From: CALAGJ01 sp964293305
GTDB taxonomy: Bacteria > Bacteroidota > Bacteroidia > Chitinophagales > Chitinophagaceae
Length of the DNA stretch: 64,000 nucleotides
Direction of reading: 5' to 3'
Assembly (NCBI GenBank): GCA_964293305.1
Contig: CAXYYO010000002.1
Coordinates: 1-64,000, forward strand
Part shown: positions 17,016 to 24,822 of the stretch, piece after piece
How positions within the stretch are numbered: the first letter of the stretch is position 1
Layout of the letters: each line of letters opens with the position of its first letter
Program-made: the position numbers and the translations under genes
Notes under the pieces: model-generated
What the model was told of the DNA's origin: nothing
Databases searched by the model: none
The model's input: the letters and a program-made list of their open reading frames with translations, nothing else

Positions 17016-18087
17016 TTGTTTTTTTGTACTTCTTTATATATTGAATAATGGATGCTTCAAATACCTGCGATGCACCAAATAAAAACGTATGTTTTACTGG
17101 TATCACATAAATGGGAAGCTCATCCAATGATTCATTAAATTTTAATAATCTTACCCTGTCTTTTTCTGTTGTAATTATTCTTTTTTCAACAGCCTGTATT
17201 TGAGATAATCTTTTTTTGATATCATTCAAATCATCTATTAAAAATATATGATGATCTGAATATGTTTTTTGATAATAGGTATGTACCTGCTCTTGCAGGT
17301 AATGTTTAAGCGGTTTGGGATTGGCAATGCCACATACCAAAAGTATTTCCTCCTGTTTGTGTAGGGGATATGGAGTTTGTTTGGTAATATGATAAGGAAT
17401 ACCATAATTCATGCTGCAAAAAAATAGTTGTTGATGCTCTAGAGGATGTAGTGCTTTTCTGATTTCTTCAGCTTCATCTTCACCAAGATTTTGCGGGCAT
17501 TTGGTTACAATAATAATATCTGCCCTTTTTGCTGCTGCTCGGGAATCTCTTAAATCGCCGGTAGGCAAAAAATAATCATGTACATATAAATCCTTATACT
17601 CCGTGAGTATAATATTCATACCGGGCTTAATGCTTCTATGTTGAAATGCATCGTCTAAGATAATTACATCTAAATCCGGATGGTCATGCAATAATTGTGG
17701 GATTGCTACCAGCCTTTCTTCCCCTACTGCCACGGGCACTTCAGGATATTTAATATGAAATTGCATGGGTTCATCCCCAATTTCTAATGCTGTAGTATTT
17801 TCATCTGCCAACACATAGCCTTTTGTTTTTCGTTTGTACCCTCTACTTACAGTTGCTATTTTATATTGCTCATGCAGCAGGGCAAGAATATACTCTGCCA
17901 TAGGGCTTTTTCCGGTGCCGCCTGCGGCAATATTTCCAATACTGATTAAAGGGAAATTAAAGGGTACTGACTTTAAAATATTTTTATCATACAACCAGTT
18001 TCTCACCATTACCACAACCCCATACACTACAGATATAGGGAAGAGTAAAATACGAAATGATTTATAAAAAATGGTATTAAAATTCAT
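17008..18087 (-). CDS. lpxK: Tetraacyldisaccharide 4'-kinase (lipid A synthesis)
   Basis: Inner-membrane-associated kinase that phosphorylates the 4' position of tetraacyldisaccharide-1-phosphate to lipid IVA. It has an N-terminal membrane-anchoring hydrophobic segment (LLFPISVVYGVVVMVRNWLY), then the P-loop SIGNIAAGGTGKSPMAEYIL (about 48-66), followed by TVSRGYKRKTKGY and VGEERLV. DAFQHRSIKP carries the Walker-B-like Asp and GDLRDSRAAAKRADIIIVTK is typical. At 359 residues it has the usual length. It overlaps fau by 11 nt upstream and rnr by 8 nt downstream, implying translational coupling. The P-loop DNA contains one of the recurring GCCTGCGGCA words. Confidence 0.95.
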   Translation of the reverse strand: MNFNTIFYKSFRILLFPISVVYGVVVMVRNWLYDKNILKSVPFNFPLISIGNIAAGGTGKSPMAEYILALLHEQYKIATVSRGYKRKTKGYVLADENTTALEIGDEPMQFHIKYPEVPVAVGEERLVAIPQLLHDHPDLDVIILDDAFQHRSIKPGMNIILTEYKDLYVHDYFLPTGDLRDSRAAAKRADIIIVTKCPQNLGEDEAEEIRKALHPLEHQQLFFCSMNYGIPYHITKQTPYPLHKQEEILLVCGIANPKPLKHYLQEQVHTYYQKTYSDHHIFLIDDLNDIKKRLSQIQAVEKRIITTEKDRVRLLKFNESLDELPIYVIPVKHTFLFGASQVFEASIIQYIKKYKKTNE

Positions 18088-18646
18088 AAATATTGTATGG
18101 TGTTATACAATGTGTTAAAGGTATATCATATTGATGGGTATCATCAATATTTTCCACAGGTTCAAAATAGCTCAAGCCCCACATTTGAACATTATTTCTA
18201 CATTGAGAAAGATACCTGTCATAAAATCCTTTACCATATCCTACACGATAGCCTTTTTTATCACAAACAATCAGTGGCACCAACACAAGATCAATAGCAA
18301 GTGGATCAAGTACTTCGCCCTTTTCGGGTTGCATGATACCATATTGAACTGCTTTGTAATTTGTTTCTTCATTTATTATAACCGCCTCCATTCTGCTATC
18401 TTTAAAATGGCAAACCGGATAAGCAATAGTAAGCTCCGGTAGCATCCACCTCATATAGCTTGTACAGGCTATGGTATTGGGTTCCCTACTGGCAGACATT
18501 GGAAAATATGTAAATAAAGTTGATACAAAACTAATATCCATTTGCTGCATTTGTATAAGTAGCAACTCATCCCATTTTAGTTGCTGGCTGCCCGCCATAG
18601 ATTTTCGTTCATGTAGAAATTTTTTTCGTAATGCTTGTTTTGTCAT
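18077..18646 (-). CDS. fau: 5-formyltetrahydrofolate cyclo-ligase
   Basis: Cytoplasmic enzyme converting 5-formyl-THF to 5,10-methenyl-THF with ATP. At 189 residues it has the normal length. The basic N-terminus (MTKQALRKKFLHERKSM), the LVPLIVCDKKGYRVGYGKG region and GKGFYDRYLSQ are the nucleotide- and folate-binding signatures. The start codon overlaps the SDR stop by 4 nt (ATGA type) and the 3' end overlaps lpxK by 11 nt. Folate and lipid A genes thus share this operon without an evident functional link. Confidence 0.93.
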   Translation of the reverse strand: MTKQALRKKFLHERKSMAGSQQLKWDELLLIQMQQMDISFVSTLFTYFPMSASREPNTIACTSYMRWMLPELTIAYPVCHFKDSRMEAVIINEETNYKAVQYGIMQPEKGEVLDPLAIDLVLVPLIVCDKKGYRVGYGKGFYDRYLSQCRNNVQMWGLSYFEPVENIDDTHQYDIPLTHCITPYNIYEF

Positions 18647-19467
18647 TTTGTATTTCTACCTTTAAATGCATCCATGCTTTTTGAAAACCCAAACACTTTT
18701 CCTACTAAAAAATCTGCCCATCTCACAGGTAAAATTCCTTTAAAAAATGGTGCTATATATACAATACCCGGTATGCGTACATACACCTTATTTTTTAAAA
18801 TTCCTTTTATAATGCTTCTTGCAGCCGCTTCTGGTTTTGAAATAGGAATAAGTGGAGAACGTACACCTGCAAACATGCCTGTATCAATATACGCTGGTGT
18901 AACTGTGGTAACATGAAAATCCCCATCCATACTCTCCAATTCCAACCTTAAACTTTCGCTCCAACCTGTAAGGGCATGCTTACTGGCACAATACACAGAC
19001 AGCCTAGGATTTGGAATAAAACCTGCCGCCGATGAAATGTTGATGATATGGCCACTTTTCTGTTTAATCATGGCTGGCAGAAGAGAAAGCGTAACATGCA
19101 TATGGGCTACCGTATTTACTTGCATGGTACGGTCCAACTCTGCATGCTCTATATTGTAAAAAAATTGATTTGACGTTATAATTCCTGCGTTGTTAAATAA
19201 TATATCAACTGCCCCATGTTTTAAAATGATAGCCTCTGATGCTTGCTGAATAGCTGCAGTATCTGTTAGGTTGATTTGTGTGGTTTCAACCTGATATCCC
19301 AAAGCCAAATGATTTTCCTGTACTTGCTTTAACTTATCTCCATCTATATCCCAAATAATGAGTGTTTTTGCCTTTTGCCGCAGGCAATATTCACCCATGA
19401 GTTTACCAATGCCGGAGGCACCACCTGTTACTAAAACTATTTTGTTTGCTATTGCACTCAATCCCAA
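18643..19467 (-). CDS. Short-chain dehydrogenase/reductase (SDR)
   Basis: NAD(P)-dependent classical SDR, 274 residues. The cofactor site is TGGASGIG (about 14-21), NNAG lies near 91, the catalytic Ser is in NISSAAG, and the YCASK motif supplies Tyr and Lys near 159-163. A C-terminal hydrophobic segment (VYVRIPGIVYIAPFFKGIL) suggests membrane association and possibly a lipid or sterol-like substrate, but this is inference. It is the first gene of the operon. It contains a TTGCCGCAGGCAA word (19376) coding CLRQ. Confidence 0.9.
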   Translation of the reverse strand: MGLSAIANKIVLVTGGASGIGKLMGEYCLRQKAKTLIIWDIDGDKLKQVQENHLALGYQVETTQINLTDTAAIQQASEAIILKHGAVDILFNNAGIITSNQFFYNIEHAELDRTMQVNTVAHMHVTLSLLPAMIKQKSGHIINISSAAGFIPNPRLSVYCASKHALTGWSESLRLELESMDGDFHVTTVTPAYIDTGMFAGVRSPLIPISKPEAAARSIIKGILKNKVYVRIPGIVYIAPFFKGILPVRWADFLVGKVFGFSKSMDAFKGRNTK

Positions 19468-19661
19468 ATATTTCCTGCAATGTTAAGCAAATATCGGTGG
19501 CAGCATTTTATCTAGCAGAAGTATGATGTATTGTAATAGATTTTTAACCCAAAATCAAAATAATATTGCAAACGCTCTTCAGAAATTAAAATCGGTAAAA
19601 ATTAAAAGGGATTGTCTTCTTAAATCATAAATAGAATTAGAAAAAATAAAGTAGATGTTTT

Positions 19662-19803
19662 TGGGGCGTGCCCCTGCGGGTCGGGCTTTACGCTACAAAT
19701 CCTCGCTGCGCTGCGGGTTTTTCGCTCCAATCCCTCACCCAACTGCCATACATCGTCCTTTAATACAATAATTACTTGCTGTAGATCATTCCCCGAAGGG
19801 GCC
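19662..19803. repeat. GC-rich intergenic repeat-like island ending in an ATCATT-hairpin
   Basis: An abrupt GC-rich block in AT-rich DNA. The left part (GGGGCGTGCCCCTGCGGGTC and the TCGCTGCGCTGCGGG stretch) resembles GC-rich intergenic sequence that I recall as frequent in Bacteroidota genomes. The right end is ATCATT-CCCCGAAGGGG (19785-19801), copy 2 of the short hairpin family. Only one copy of the left part occurs here, so calling it a dispersed element rests on memory and needs a genome search. Confidence 0.45.
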
Positions 19804-19989
19804 TTATAAAGATTCATCACATAAATACAATTATTTTATATGGATAATTTCCTAAACAGTTTTTTGAAACACCCATTTTATAGTATGAAATAATCGCAAT
19901 ATCAAATCATCAATCGCTTTTTTCTTACCTCATATCTACAATAAATTCCATTTATCGAAAATTCTACACATCAGAAAATCCCATTCTTA

Positions 19990-19997
19990 TACATTTG
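19990..19997 (+). promoter_or_regulatory. -7 box TACATTTG for efflux operon
   Basis: An exact TAnnTTTG match lies 17 nt before the TolC start. I see no clear TTTG at the matching -33 distance, so this is only a candidate. Confidence 0.35.
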
Positions 19998-20014
19998 AGC
20001 AGTTACACAATATC

Positions 20015-21445
20015 ATGAGACTATATATACTAAGTTTTTTCATCTGCCTTGCATCTACAAAGGCAATGGCTCAGGAAAAATGGGATTTGAAAACCTGCGT
20101 TAATTATGCCCTTGCAAATAATATAACAGTAAAACAAGCAGATGTACAAGCACGGCTTGCTAAACTACAAACACTTCAATCAGAAGCTGCCAAGTTGCCT
20201 TCACTCAATTTTAATACTAACTTAGGGTATAATTTTGGTAGATCTATTGACCCTACTAGCAATCAGTTTATAACCCAAAAAGTTTTTTTTCAAGGATTGA
20301 ATTTACAAACCAATGTTCCAGTATTCAATTTTTTCAGCATAAAAAATAATATTGAAAGTGCCCGCTTAAATGAGGAAGCAGACAAAGCCGGTGTGGACCG
20401 GGCAAAGAATGATGTAGCACTTTTAGTAGCTGGATATTATTTGCAATTGGTACTGAGTATAGAACAGGAAAATCTAGCTAAAGTACAGGTGGAGCAAACT
20501 ACTGCTCAACTTTCTAATACCCGCAAATTAGTTAATGCAGGAGCCCTGCCAGAACTGAATGCTGCCCAATTAGAAGCTCAGGTAGCCAGAGATAGCAGTA
20601 GCCTCATTACAGCATTACAAAATGTAATTAACAATAAACTGCTGATGCGGGCTGCACTAAATTTAGATGCACAAGCTCCTTTTGATGTGTCTGTGCCGGA
20701 TGCTCAATTGATTCCTTTGCAACCTTTGGCAGAGTTAGTACCGGAGTTGGTGTATCAAGAGGCTTTGAAAAATAATCCGCTCCAATTAGCAGATAGTCTA
20801 CGTATAAAATCTGGAGAGTATGCTATAAAATCCGCCCGTGGAGCCAAGTATCCTACTTTTAGTTTTTTTGGATCAATAGGTAGTAACTATGCTAGCACCT
20901 TTCAAGAGTTTGCCGGCGCTACCCCCACAAATACATTTGATACAGTTGCCATTGTGCCCATTAATGGTACAAACTATTATGCAGTAACGCCAGGCTTTAA
21001 TGTAGGCTTTAAAAGACCGGGTTATTTCAAACAAATAGCAGACATAAACCTGCAACAAAATTTTGGTATCAGCCTCTCGGTACCCATACTGGGTAATAGA
21101 CAGTTGCGAACAAATTATGAGCGCAGCAAACTCAGCTTAGAGTCTGCAAGGCTTACACAAGAACAGAACAAACAAACACTCCAACAAAATGTATTTAAAG
21201 CCTACTCTGATGTGATGGCTGCAAGCCAAAAATTGAATGCTGATATCCGTAGTGAAACAACTGCTGCTTATGCATTTGAATTGTCAAAAAAAAGGTATGA
21301 TGCGGGTTTATTACAGACTATTGAATATATCATTGCACAAAATGACCTATATAGAAGCAAGATTCAAAAGTTAGTGAGTCAGTATGACTATATTTTTAAA
21401 ATGAAGGTATTGGAATTTTATAAAGGAGGTGGTATTCAACTGTAA
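20015..21445 (+). CDS. TolC-family outer membrane efflux protein
   Basis: Outer-membrane channel of a tripartite efflux or type I secretion pump. It has a signal peptide (MRLYILSFFICLASTKAMAQ) and then two OEP repeats: the first begins WDLKTCVNYALANNITVKQA, and the second helical hairpin includes RQLRTNYERSKLSLESARLT. Long alpha-helical stretches rich in Ala, Gln and Asn are typical. At 476 residues it is the usual length. Start 20015 gives a complete signal peptide. The adaptor gene follows after 38 nt, so the two form an operon. Confidence 0.92.
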   Translation: MRLYILSFFICLASTKAMAQEKWDLKTCVNYALANNITVKQADVQARLAKLQTLQSEAAKLPSLNFNTNLGYNFGRSIDPTSNQFITQKVFFQGLNLQTNVPVFNFFSIKNNIESARLNEEADKAGVDRAKNDVALLVAGYYLQLVLSIEQENLAKVQVEQTTAQLSNTRKLVNAGALPELNAAQLEAQVARDSSSLITALQNVINNKLLMRAALNLDAQAPFDVSVPDAQLIPLQPLAELVPELVYQEALKNNPLQLADSLRIKSGEYAIKSARGAKYPTFSFFGSIGSNYASTFQEFAGATPTNTFDTVAIVPINGTNYYAVTPGFNVGFKRPGYFKQIADINLQQNFGISLSVPILGNRQLRTNYERSKLSLESARLTQEQNKQTLQQNVFKAYSDVMAASQKLNADIRSETTAAYAFELSKKRYDAGLLQTIEYIIAQNDLYRSKIQKLVSQYDYIFKMKVLEFYKGGGIQL

Positions 21446-21483
21446 AAAAAGTATTGAAGCATTTACTTGCTAAAAAGAAAATT

Positions 21484-22878
21484 ATGAAGAAAAAATATAT
21501 CTGGATAATCATAGCACTGGTGGCCATTGTTGGCGTGCTGATTGTATTAAAGAAAAATGGAGTACTGGGCGAAGATGAAGGCATAAAAGTAACTGCAGAA
21601 AAAGCAGCACTCAAAACAATAACAGAAGTAGTAACAGCCAGTGGTAAAATTTTTCCCGAAATAGAAGTAAAAGTAAGTCCAGATATATCTGGTGAAGTAG
21701 TGGACCTAATGGTGGCTGAAGGAGACTCGGTAAAAAGAGGACAGGTGCTGGCACGGATTTATGCAGATATTTATGCCAGTGTAAGGGATCAGGCTGTGGC
21801 TTCCGTATCTCAAAGTCAGGCACAGGTTGAAAATGCACGCTCACAAATAGGTGCATTGAAAGCTTCATTAGATCAAGCTACGGCTGCATACAACCGACAA
21901 AAAACTTTGTTGGACCAGAAAGTAATATCGCAAAGCGAATTTGAGCAAGCCTTACAAATGTATCTTTCGGCTAAATCCAACCTCGCAGCTGCAGAAGATG
22001 GCATAAGGGCAAATCAGGCAAATGTGGCCAGTGCTCAAGCAAGCTTAAGCCGTGCTAGTAAGGATGTGGGCCGTGCCACACTGGTAGCACCTATGGATGG
22101 GGTTGTAAGTTTACTGGCAGTAAAAAAAGGCGAACGTGTGGTTGGTACTGCTCAAATGGCGGGTACTGAAATGATGCGTATTGCTGACCTCAATAGTATA
22201 GAAGTACAAGTGGATGTAGGTGAGAATGATATTCAAAAAGTAAAAATTGGCGACACTGCTTTGATTGAAGTAGATGCATACAGCAAAAGGAAATTTAAAG
22301 GAATTGTTTATAAAATCGCAAATCCTGTTTTGTTCAATGCTGCCACAGGTGGTGCTACCGTTACTAATTATAAAGTGCATATCAGATTAATGACTAGCAG
22401 CTATTCAGATTTAATTGCTCCAGGAAACCCATTTCCTTTCAGACCAAATATGTCTGCCAGTGCAGATATACAAACCACATCACACTACAACGTGTTAGCC
22501 ATACCGCTAAATGCAGTAACCACCAGAGATACAGGTGACGACAGTAAAGATGAAAATGCAGGCAAAGCTGGACCCAGCCAAGGCAGTAATGCTAGTGAAG
22601 AAAGTGCCAAAGCGGATGATGAATCCGATGCTGATGCCGAATCTGCTGACCTACAAGAAGTGGTATATATATTACAAGCAGATAACACTGTAAAAAAATA
22701 TGTGGTATCTACAGATATACAAGACATAAATTTTATAGAAATAAAATCAGGAATAAAGGCAGGGGATATGGTTATAACTGGGCCTTATTACTTAGTTAGT
22801 AAAGATTTAAAAAGCGGGGACAAAGTTAAAGTGGTTTCTAAATCTGAGCTATTGGGAGATATGAAAAAAGAAGATTAA
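21484..22878 (+). CDS. HlyD/MacA-type periplasmic adaptor with acidic linker
   Basis: Membrane-fusion protein linking an inner-membrane pump to TolC. It has an N-terminal membrane anchor (MKKKYIWIIIALVAIVGVLI), a biotinyl-lipoyl half motif (VSPDISGEVVDLMVAEGDSV), a coiled-coil hairpin (about 95-195) and the returning lipoyl half with barrel (VAPMDGVVSLLAVKKGERV). An unusual insertion at about 350-385 is rich in Asp, Glu, Ser and Ala and should be disordered. Start 21484 was chosen because it gives a clean anchor; the frame extends 10 codons upstream. No pump gene follows: a terminator and then RAYT/REP DNA come next. Confidence 0.9.
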   Translation: MKKKYIWIIIALVAIVGVLIVLKKNGVLGEDEGIKVTAEKAALKTITEVVTASGKIFPEIEVKVSPDISGEVVDLMVAEGDSVKRGQVLARIYADIYASVRDQAVASVSQSQAQVENARSQIGALKASLDQATAAYNRQKTLLDQKVISQSEFEQALQMYLSAKSNLAAAEDGIRANQANVASAQASLSRASKDVGRATLVAPMDGVVSLLAVKKGERVVGTAQMAGTEMMRIADLNSIEVQVDVGENDIQKVKIGDTALIEVDAYSKRKFKGIVYKIANPVLFNAATGGATVTNYKVHIRLMTSSYSDLIAPGNPFPFRPNMSASADIQTTSHYNVLAIPLNAVTTRDTGDDSKDENAGKAGPSQGSNASEESAKADDESDADAESADLQEVVYILQADNTVKKYVVSTDIQDINFIEIKSGIKAGDMVITGPYYLVSKDLKSGDKVKVVSKSELLGDMKKED

Positions 22879-22900
22879 TCCATTCAACATATTTTGATAA

Positions 22901-22926
22901 AAGGCTTCCATATTGGAGGCCTTTTT
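22901..22926 (+). terminator. Rho-independent terminator after adaptor gene
   Basis: AAGGCTTCCA-TAT-TGGAGGCCTT with one G-T pair, followed by T5, 22 nt after the stop. Confidence 0.75.
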
Positions 22927-23060
22927 GATGCCCATATTAACAAGCTGAAATGTATAAGAAGTGTACAATCAGGATTAAAAGTTGGATTGATTACATTTAC
23001 TATTCTTAGTGCGTTATATGGTGCAACAGAAGGCATGGTGCAGAAATGAAATTCCTTCCC

Positions 23061-23089
23061 CGCAACGTCTCCACTTGTGGGACGTTGCG
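23061..23089. repeat. REP hairpin 1
   Basis: CGCAACGTC-T-CCAC-TT-GTGG-GACGTTGCG: a 13-bp stem with one bulged base, preceded by CCTTCCC. It is the left end of the full-length RAYT element. Confidence 0.85.
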
Positions 23090-23157
23090 TTTATTATGTT
23101 AAATGTTTATTATTGTTTGATAATTATTTTTTTCGGTATAAGTTCTATATTTGAAAA

Positions 23158-23727
23158 ATGCCGGTAAGAAAAGCCATAGCAGAAAATAATGGTACTTATT
23201 TCATAACATTTACCTGTACAAACTGGCTCCTGTTATTTGAGCTGACAAATGGGTACGAATTTGTTTATAAGTGGTTTATACACCTCGAAACATCAGGGCA
23301 TAAGATAATAGGTTATGTAATAATGCCGAATCACTTACATGCAATTATAAATTTCGCAAAATCGGCAAAAGCAATTAATTCAATAGTGTCAAATGGCAAA
23401 AGATTTCTGGCTTATGATATAGTGAAAAAATTAGAGCAGGATAAAAATGATTTTATACTGACTCAATTAAGTAATGCCAGAAACGCAACTGAAATACGAG
23501 CCAATAAGAAGCATAAAGTTTTTGAAACATCCTTCGATTGGAAAAGCTGTGAATCTGATGATTTTACAGAACAGAAATTACAGTATTTGCATTCAAACCC
23601 CAATAAGGGATAGTGGAAACTGGTAGAAAATTTTATTGATTATAAACATAGCTCAGCAAGGTATTATAATGTTGGCGAGCAGGGCGTTTTTGAGGTTACA
23701 CATTATAAATCATTGGGAGATGAATAA
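23158..23727 (+). pseudogene. REP-associated tyrosine transposase (Y1_Tnp), interrupted by TAG
   Basis: Y1/HUH transposase of the RAYT group, which processes REP hairpins as single strands. The HUH motif His59-Leu-His61 lies in IMPNHLHAI. The frame stops at TAG 23611-23613 after LHSNPNKG, where the family normally continues. After the TAG the same frame reads WKLVENFIDYKHSSARYY and runs to TAA at 23725. The TAG probably replaced a sense codon such as AAG, and the lost tail includes conserved Tyr residues. TATATTTG, a -7-like box, sits 5 nt before the ATG. Upstream and first-175-nt sequence is almost identical to the truncated copy at 24468. Confidence 0.85.
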
Positions 23728-23743
23728 ATGTACAAGTTCTAAT

Positions 23744-23776
23744 CCGCAACGTCCCACAAGCGGAGACGTTGCGGGG
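23744..23776. repeat. REP hairpin 2 (inverted)
   Basis: CCGCAACGTCCCAC-AAGC-GGAGACGTTGCGGGG, the inverted counterpart of hairpin 1. It is the right end of the element. Confidence 0.85.
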
Positions 23777-23814
23777 AAAAGATCTGGTTGGAATTTATAC
23801 AGAGACCACTAACG

Positions 23815-24216
23815 ATGAAAAAAGCATATTTTTTGTTATTTTATAAGTTGTCGCATTTTTTCAAAGCTGTATCCGATGACAATTGGGAAAAGCCCAAAGC
23901 ATTTATTGTTATAGATGCTCTTTGTGTTTTACTATTAATTGAATTGCTTGTATGGTGGACGTTAGCTTCAAAATCTATTGTTAATGCTTCTAAATTTTGG
24001 CTTATTATTCCAGTACTCATTATTGTCACATTAAACTATAATTTTTTAATGTCAAGTGATAATTGGAAAACATACGAAGAAGAATTTAAAAGTTACTCAA
24101 GCAGAAAGAACAGTATTATTAATTTTTCAGTGTTCTTGTTTATACTACTGGTATTAGGAAGTTTAATCTTTGCGTTTTATCAAATGAGTTTGATAGACTG
24201 GAGTAAATACAGATAA
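23815..24216 (+). CDS. Small three-helix membrane protein, unknown
   Basis: A 133-residue protein that I do not recognise. It has three strongly hydrophobic segments (about 31-50, 62-78, 106-128) separated by charged loops (SSDNWKTYEEEFKSYSSRKN), so it is probably an inner-membrane protein. Start 23815 (MKKAYFLLFYKLSHF) is preferred to the frame start nine codons earlier. It lies directly downstream of the RAYT right hairpin and ends at a strong bidirectional terminator shared with the convergent HTH fragment. It may be cargo of the repeat cluster or a pre-existing neighbour. Confidence 0.65.
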   Translation: MKKAYFLLFYKLSHFFKAVSDDNWEKPKAFIVIDALCVLLLIELLVWWTLASKSIVNASKFWLIIPVLIIVTLNYNFLMSSDNWKTYEEEFKSYSSRKNSIINFSVFLFILLVLGSLIFAFYQMSLIDWSKYR

Positions 24217-24219
24217 CTC

Positions 24220-24245
24220 AAAAGCCCCGATTTTCGGGGCTTTTG
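24220..24245. terminator. Bidirectional terminator
   Basis: AAAAGCCCCGA-TTT-TCGGGGCTTTT, a perfect 11-bp stem with T and A runs on both sides, between the small membrane protein and the convergent HTH fragment. Confidence 0.85.
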
Positions 24246-24247
24246 TT

Positions 24248-24367
24248 TTACAGAGCAGCGATATTATTATTAAAAAAATCTTTGAACTTTTTTTTGGTGA
24301 GCATGGTCTCAATCATACCAAATACTACAGATTTATCTTTTTCATCCAGTTCGGCAATAAGCCTTTT
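24248..24367 (-). pseudogene. 3' fragment of an HTH (XRE-type) regulator gene
   Basis: Read from 24367 down to the stop at 24248-24250, the minus strand gives KRLIAELDEKDKSVVFGMIE then TMLTKKKFKDFFNNNIAAL. From memory this matches the C-terminal end of small XRE-family regulators common in Bacteroidota. The reading frame is cut at 24367 by REP hairpin 3, and no DNA-binding domain remains. It uses the shared terminator at 24220. It looks like a host gene truncated by insertion or rearrangement of the second RAYT element. Confidence 0.6.
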
Positions 24368-24370
24368 CCC

Positions 24371-24399
24371 CGCAACGTCTCCACTTGTGGGACGTTGCG
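24371..24399. repeat. REP hairpin 3
   Basis: Identical to hairpin 1 over the 29-nt palindrome and preceded by TTCCC. It abuts the HTH gene fragment. Confidence 0.85.
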
Positions 24400-24467
24400 T
24401 ATATTAATTTAAATGTTTAATATTGTTTGATAATTATTTTTTTCGGTATAAGTTCTATATTTGAAAA

Positions 24468-24689
24468 ATGCCGGTAAGAAAAGCCATAGCAGAAAATAAT
24501 GGTACTTATTTCATAACATTTACCTGTACAAACTGGCTCCTGTTATTTGAGCTGACAAATGGGTACGAATTTGTTTATAAGTGGTTTATACACCTCGAAA
24601 CATCAGGGCATAAGATAATAGGTTATGTAATAATGCCGAATCTCCTTCCCAGCAACGTCTCTAAAAGGACGTTGCGGCAAAGCCATTAA
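24468..24689 (+). pseudogene. RAYT transposase, truncated 5' copy
   Basis: The first ~58 codons equal the full-length copy (MPVRKAIAENNGTYFITFTC onward) up to IMPN. The frame then reads into hairpin DNA (LLPSNVSKRTLRQSH). The second His of HUH and everything downstream are lost, so it cannot be active. Confidence 0.85.
24651..24677. repeat. REP hairpin 4 (short loop variant)
   Basis: GCAACGTC-TCTAAAAG-GACGTTGC, preceded by CCTTCCC and followed by GGCAAAG. It keeps the outer stem but not the inner CCAC/GTGG part. Confidence 0.8.
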
Positions 24690-24822
24690 TGGATAGGGGT
24701 TCATATGGCCACAACAAATGCTCAAAAAATAAAATCATTACTTAAAGAATGTAATTTTATTATTTTATACATTTACCTTACGGCAATGATTTCAAATTAT
24801 TATGTACCATAAAAAATTCAGT

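Larger units (their letters stand above)
19468..20014. other. 547-nt intergenic region with GC-rich island
   Basis: It lies between two divergent transcription units. It contains the GC-rich island and hairpin described separately (19662-19803) and, near its right end, a TAnnTTTG box for the TolC gene. A short ORF across the island (minus strand, 66 codons) reads as repeat-derived translation, not as a protein, and I do not call it. Confidence 0.6.
23052..23780 (+). mobile_element. RAYT/REP element, full-length copy
   Basis: A transposase-like gene is bounded by inverted REP hairpins. The left hairpin (23061-23089) has CGCAACGT/ACGTTGCG arms plus CCAC/GTGG inside. The right hairpin (23744-23776) is its reverse complement with essentially one change (CCAC against CCGC). 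Left flank CCTTCCCC and right flank GGGGAAAAG mirror each other. This is the expected layout of REP-associated tyrosine transposase (IS200-like Y1 family) loci. Confidence 0.8.
24360..24680 (+). mobile_element. Internally deleted RAYT/REP element
   Basis: A second copy of the left REP hairpin, leader and first 175 nt of the RAYT gene. It is interrupted at 24642 inside the codons of the HUH region and joined directly to a shorter REP hairpin (24651-24677). The result is a 320-bp element with both ends but no working transposase, like a MITE. Near-identity to copy 1 suggests a recent origin. Confidence 0.75.

Noticed and set aside
19620..19820. 66-codon ORF on the minus strand
   Set aside because: It is a translation of the GC-rich repeat-like island, with no start context or protein-like composition.
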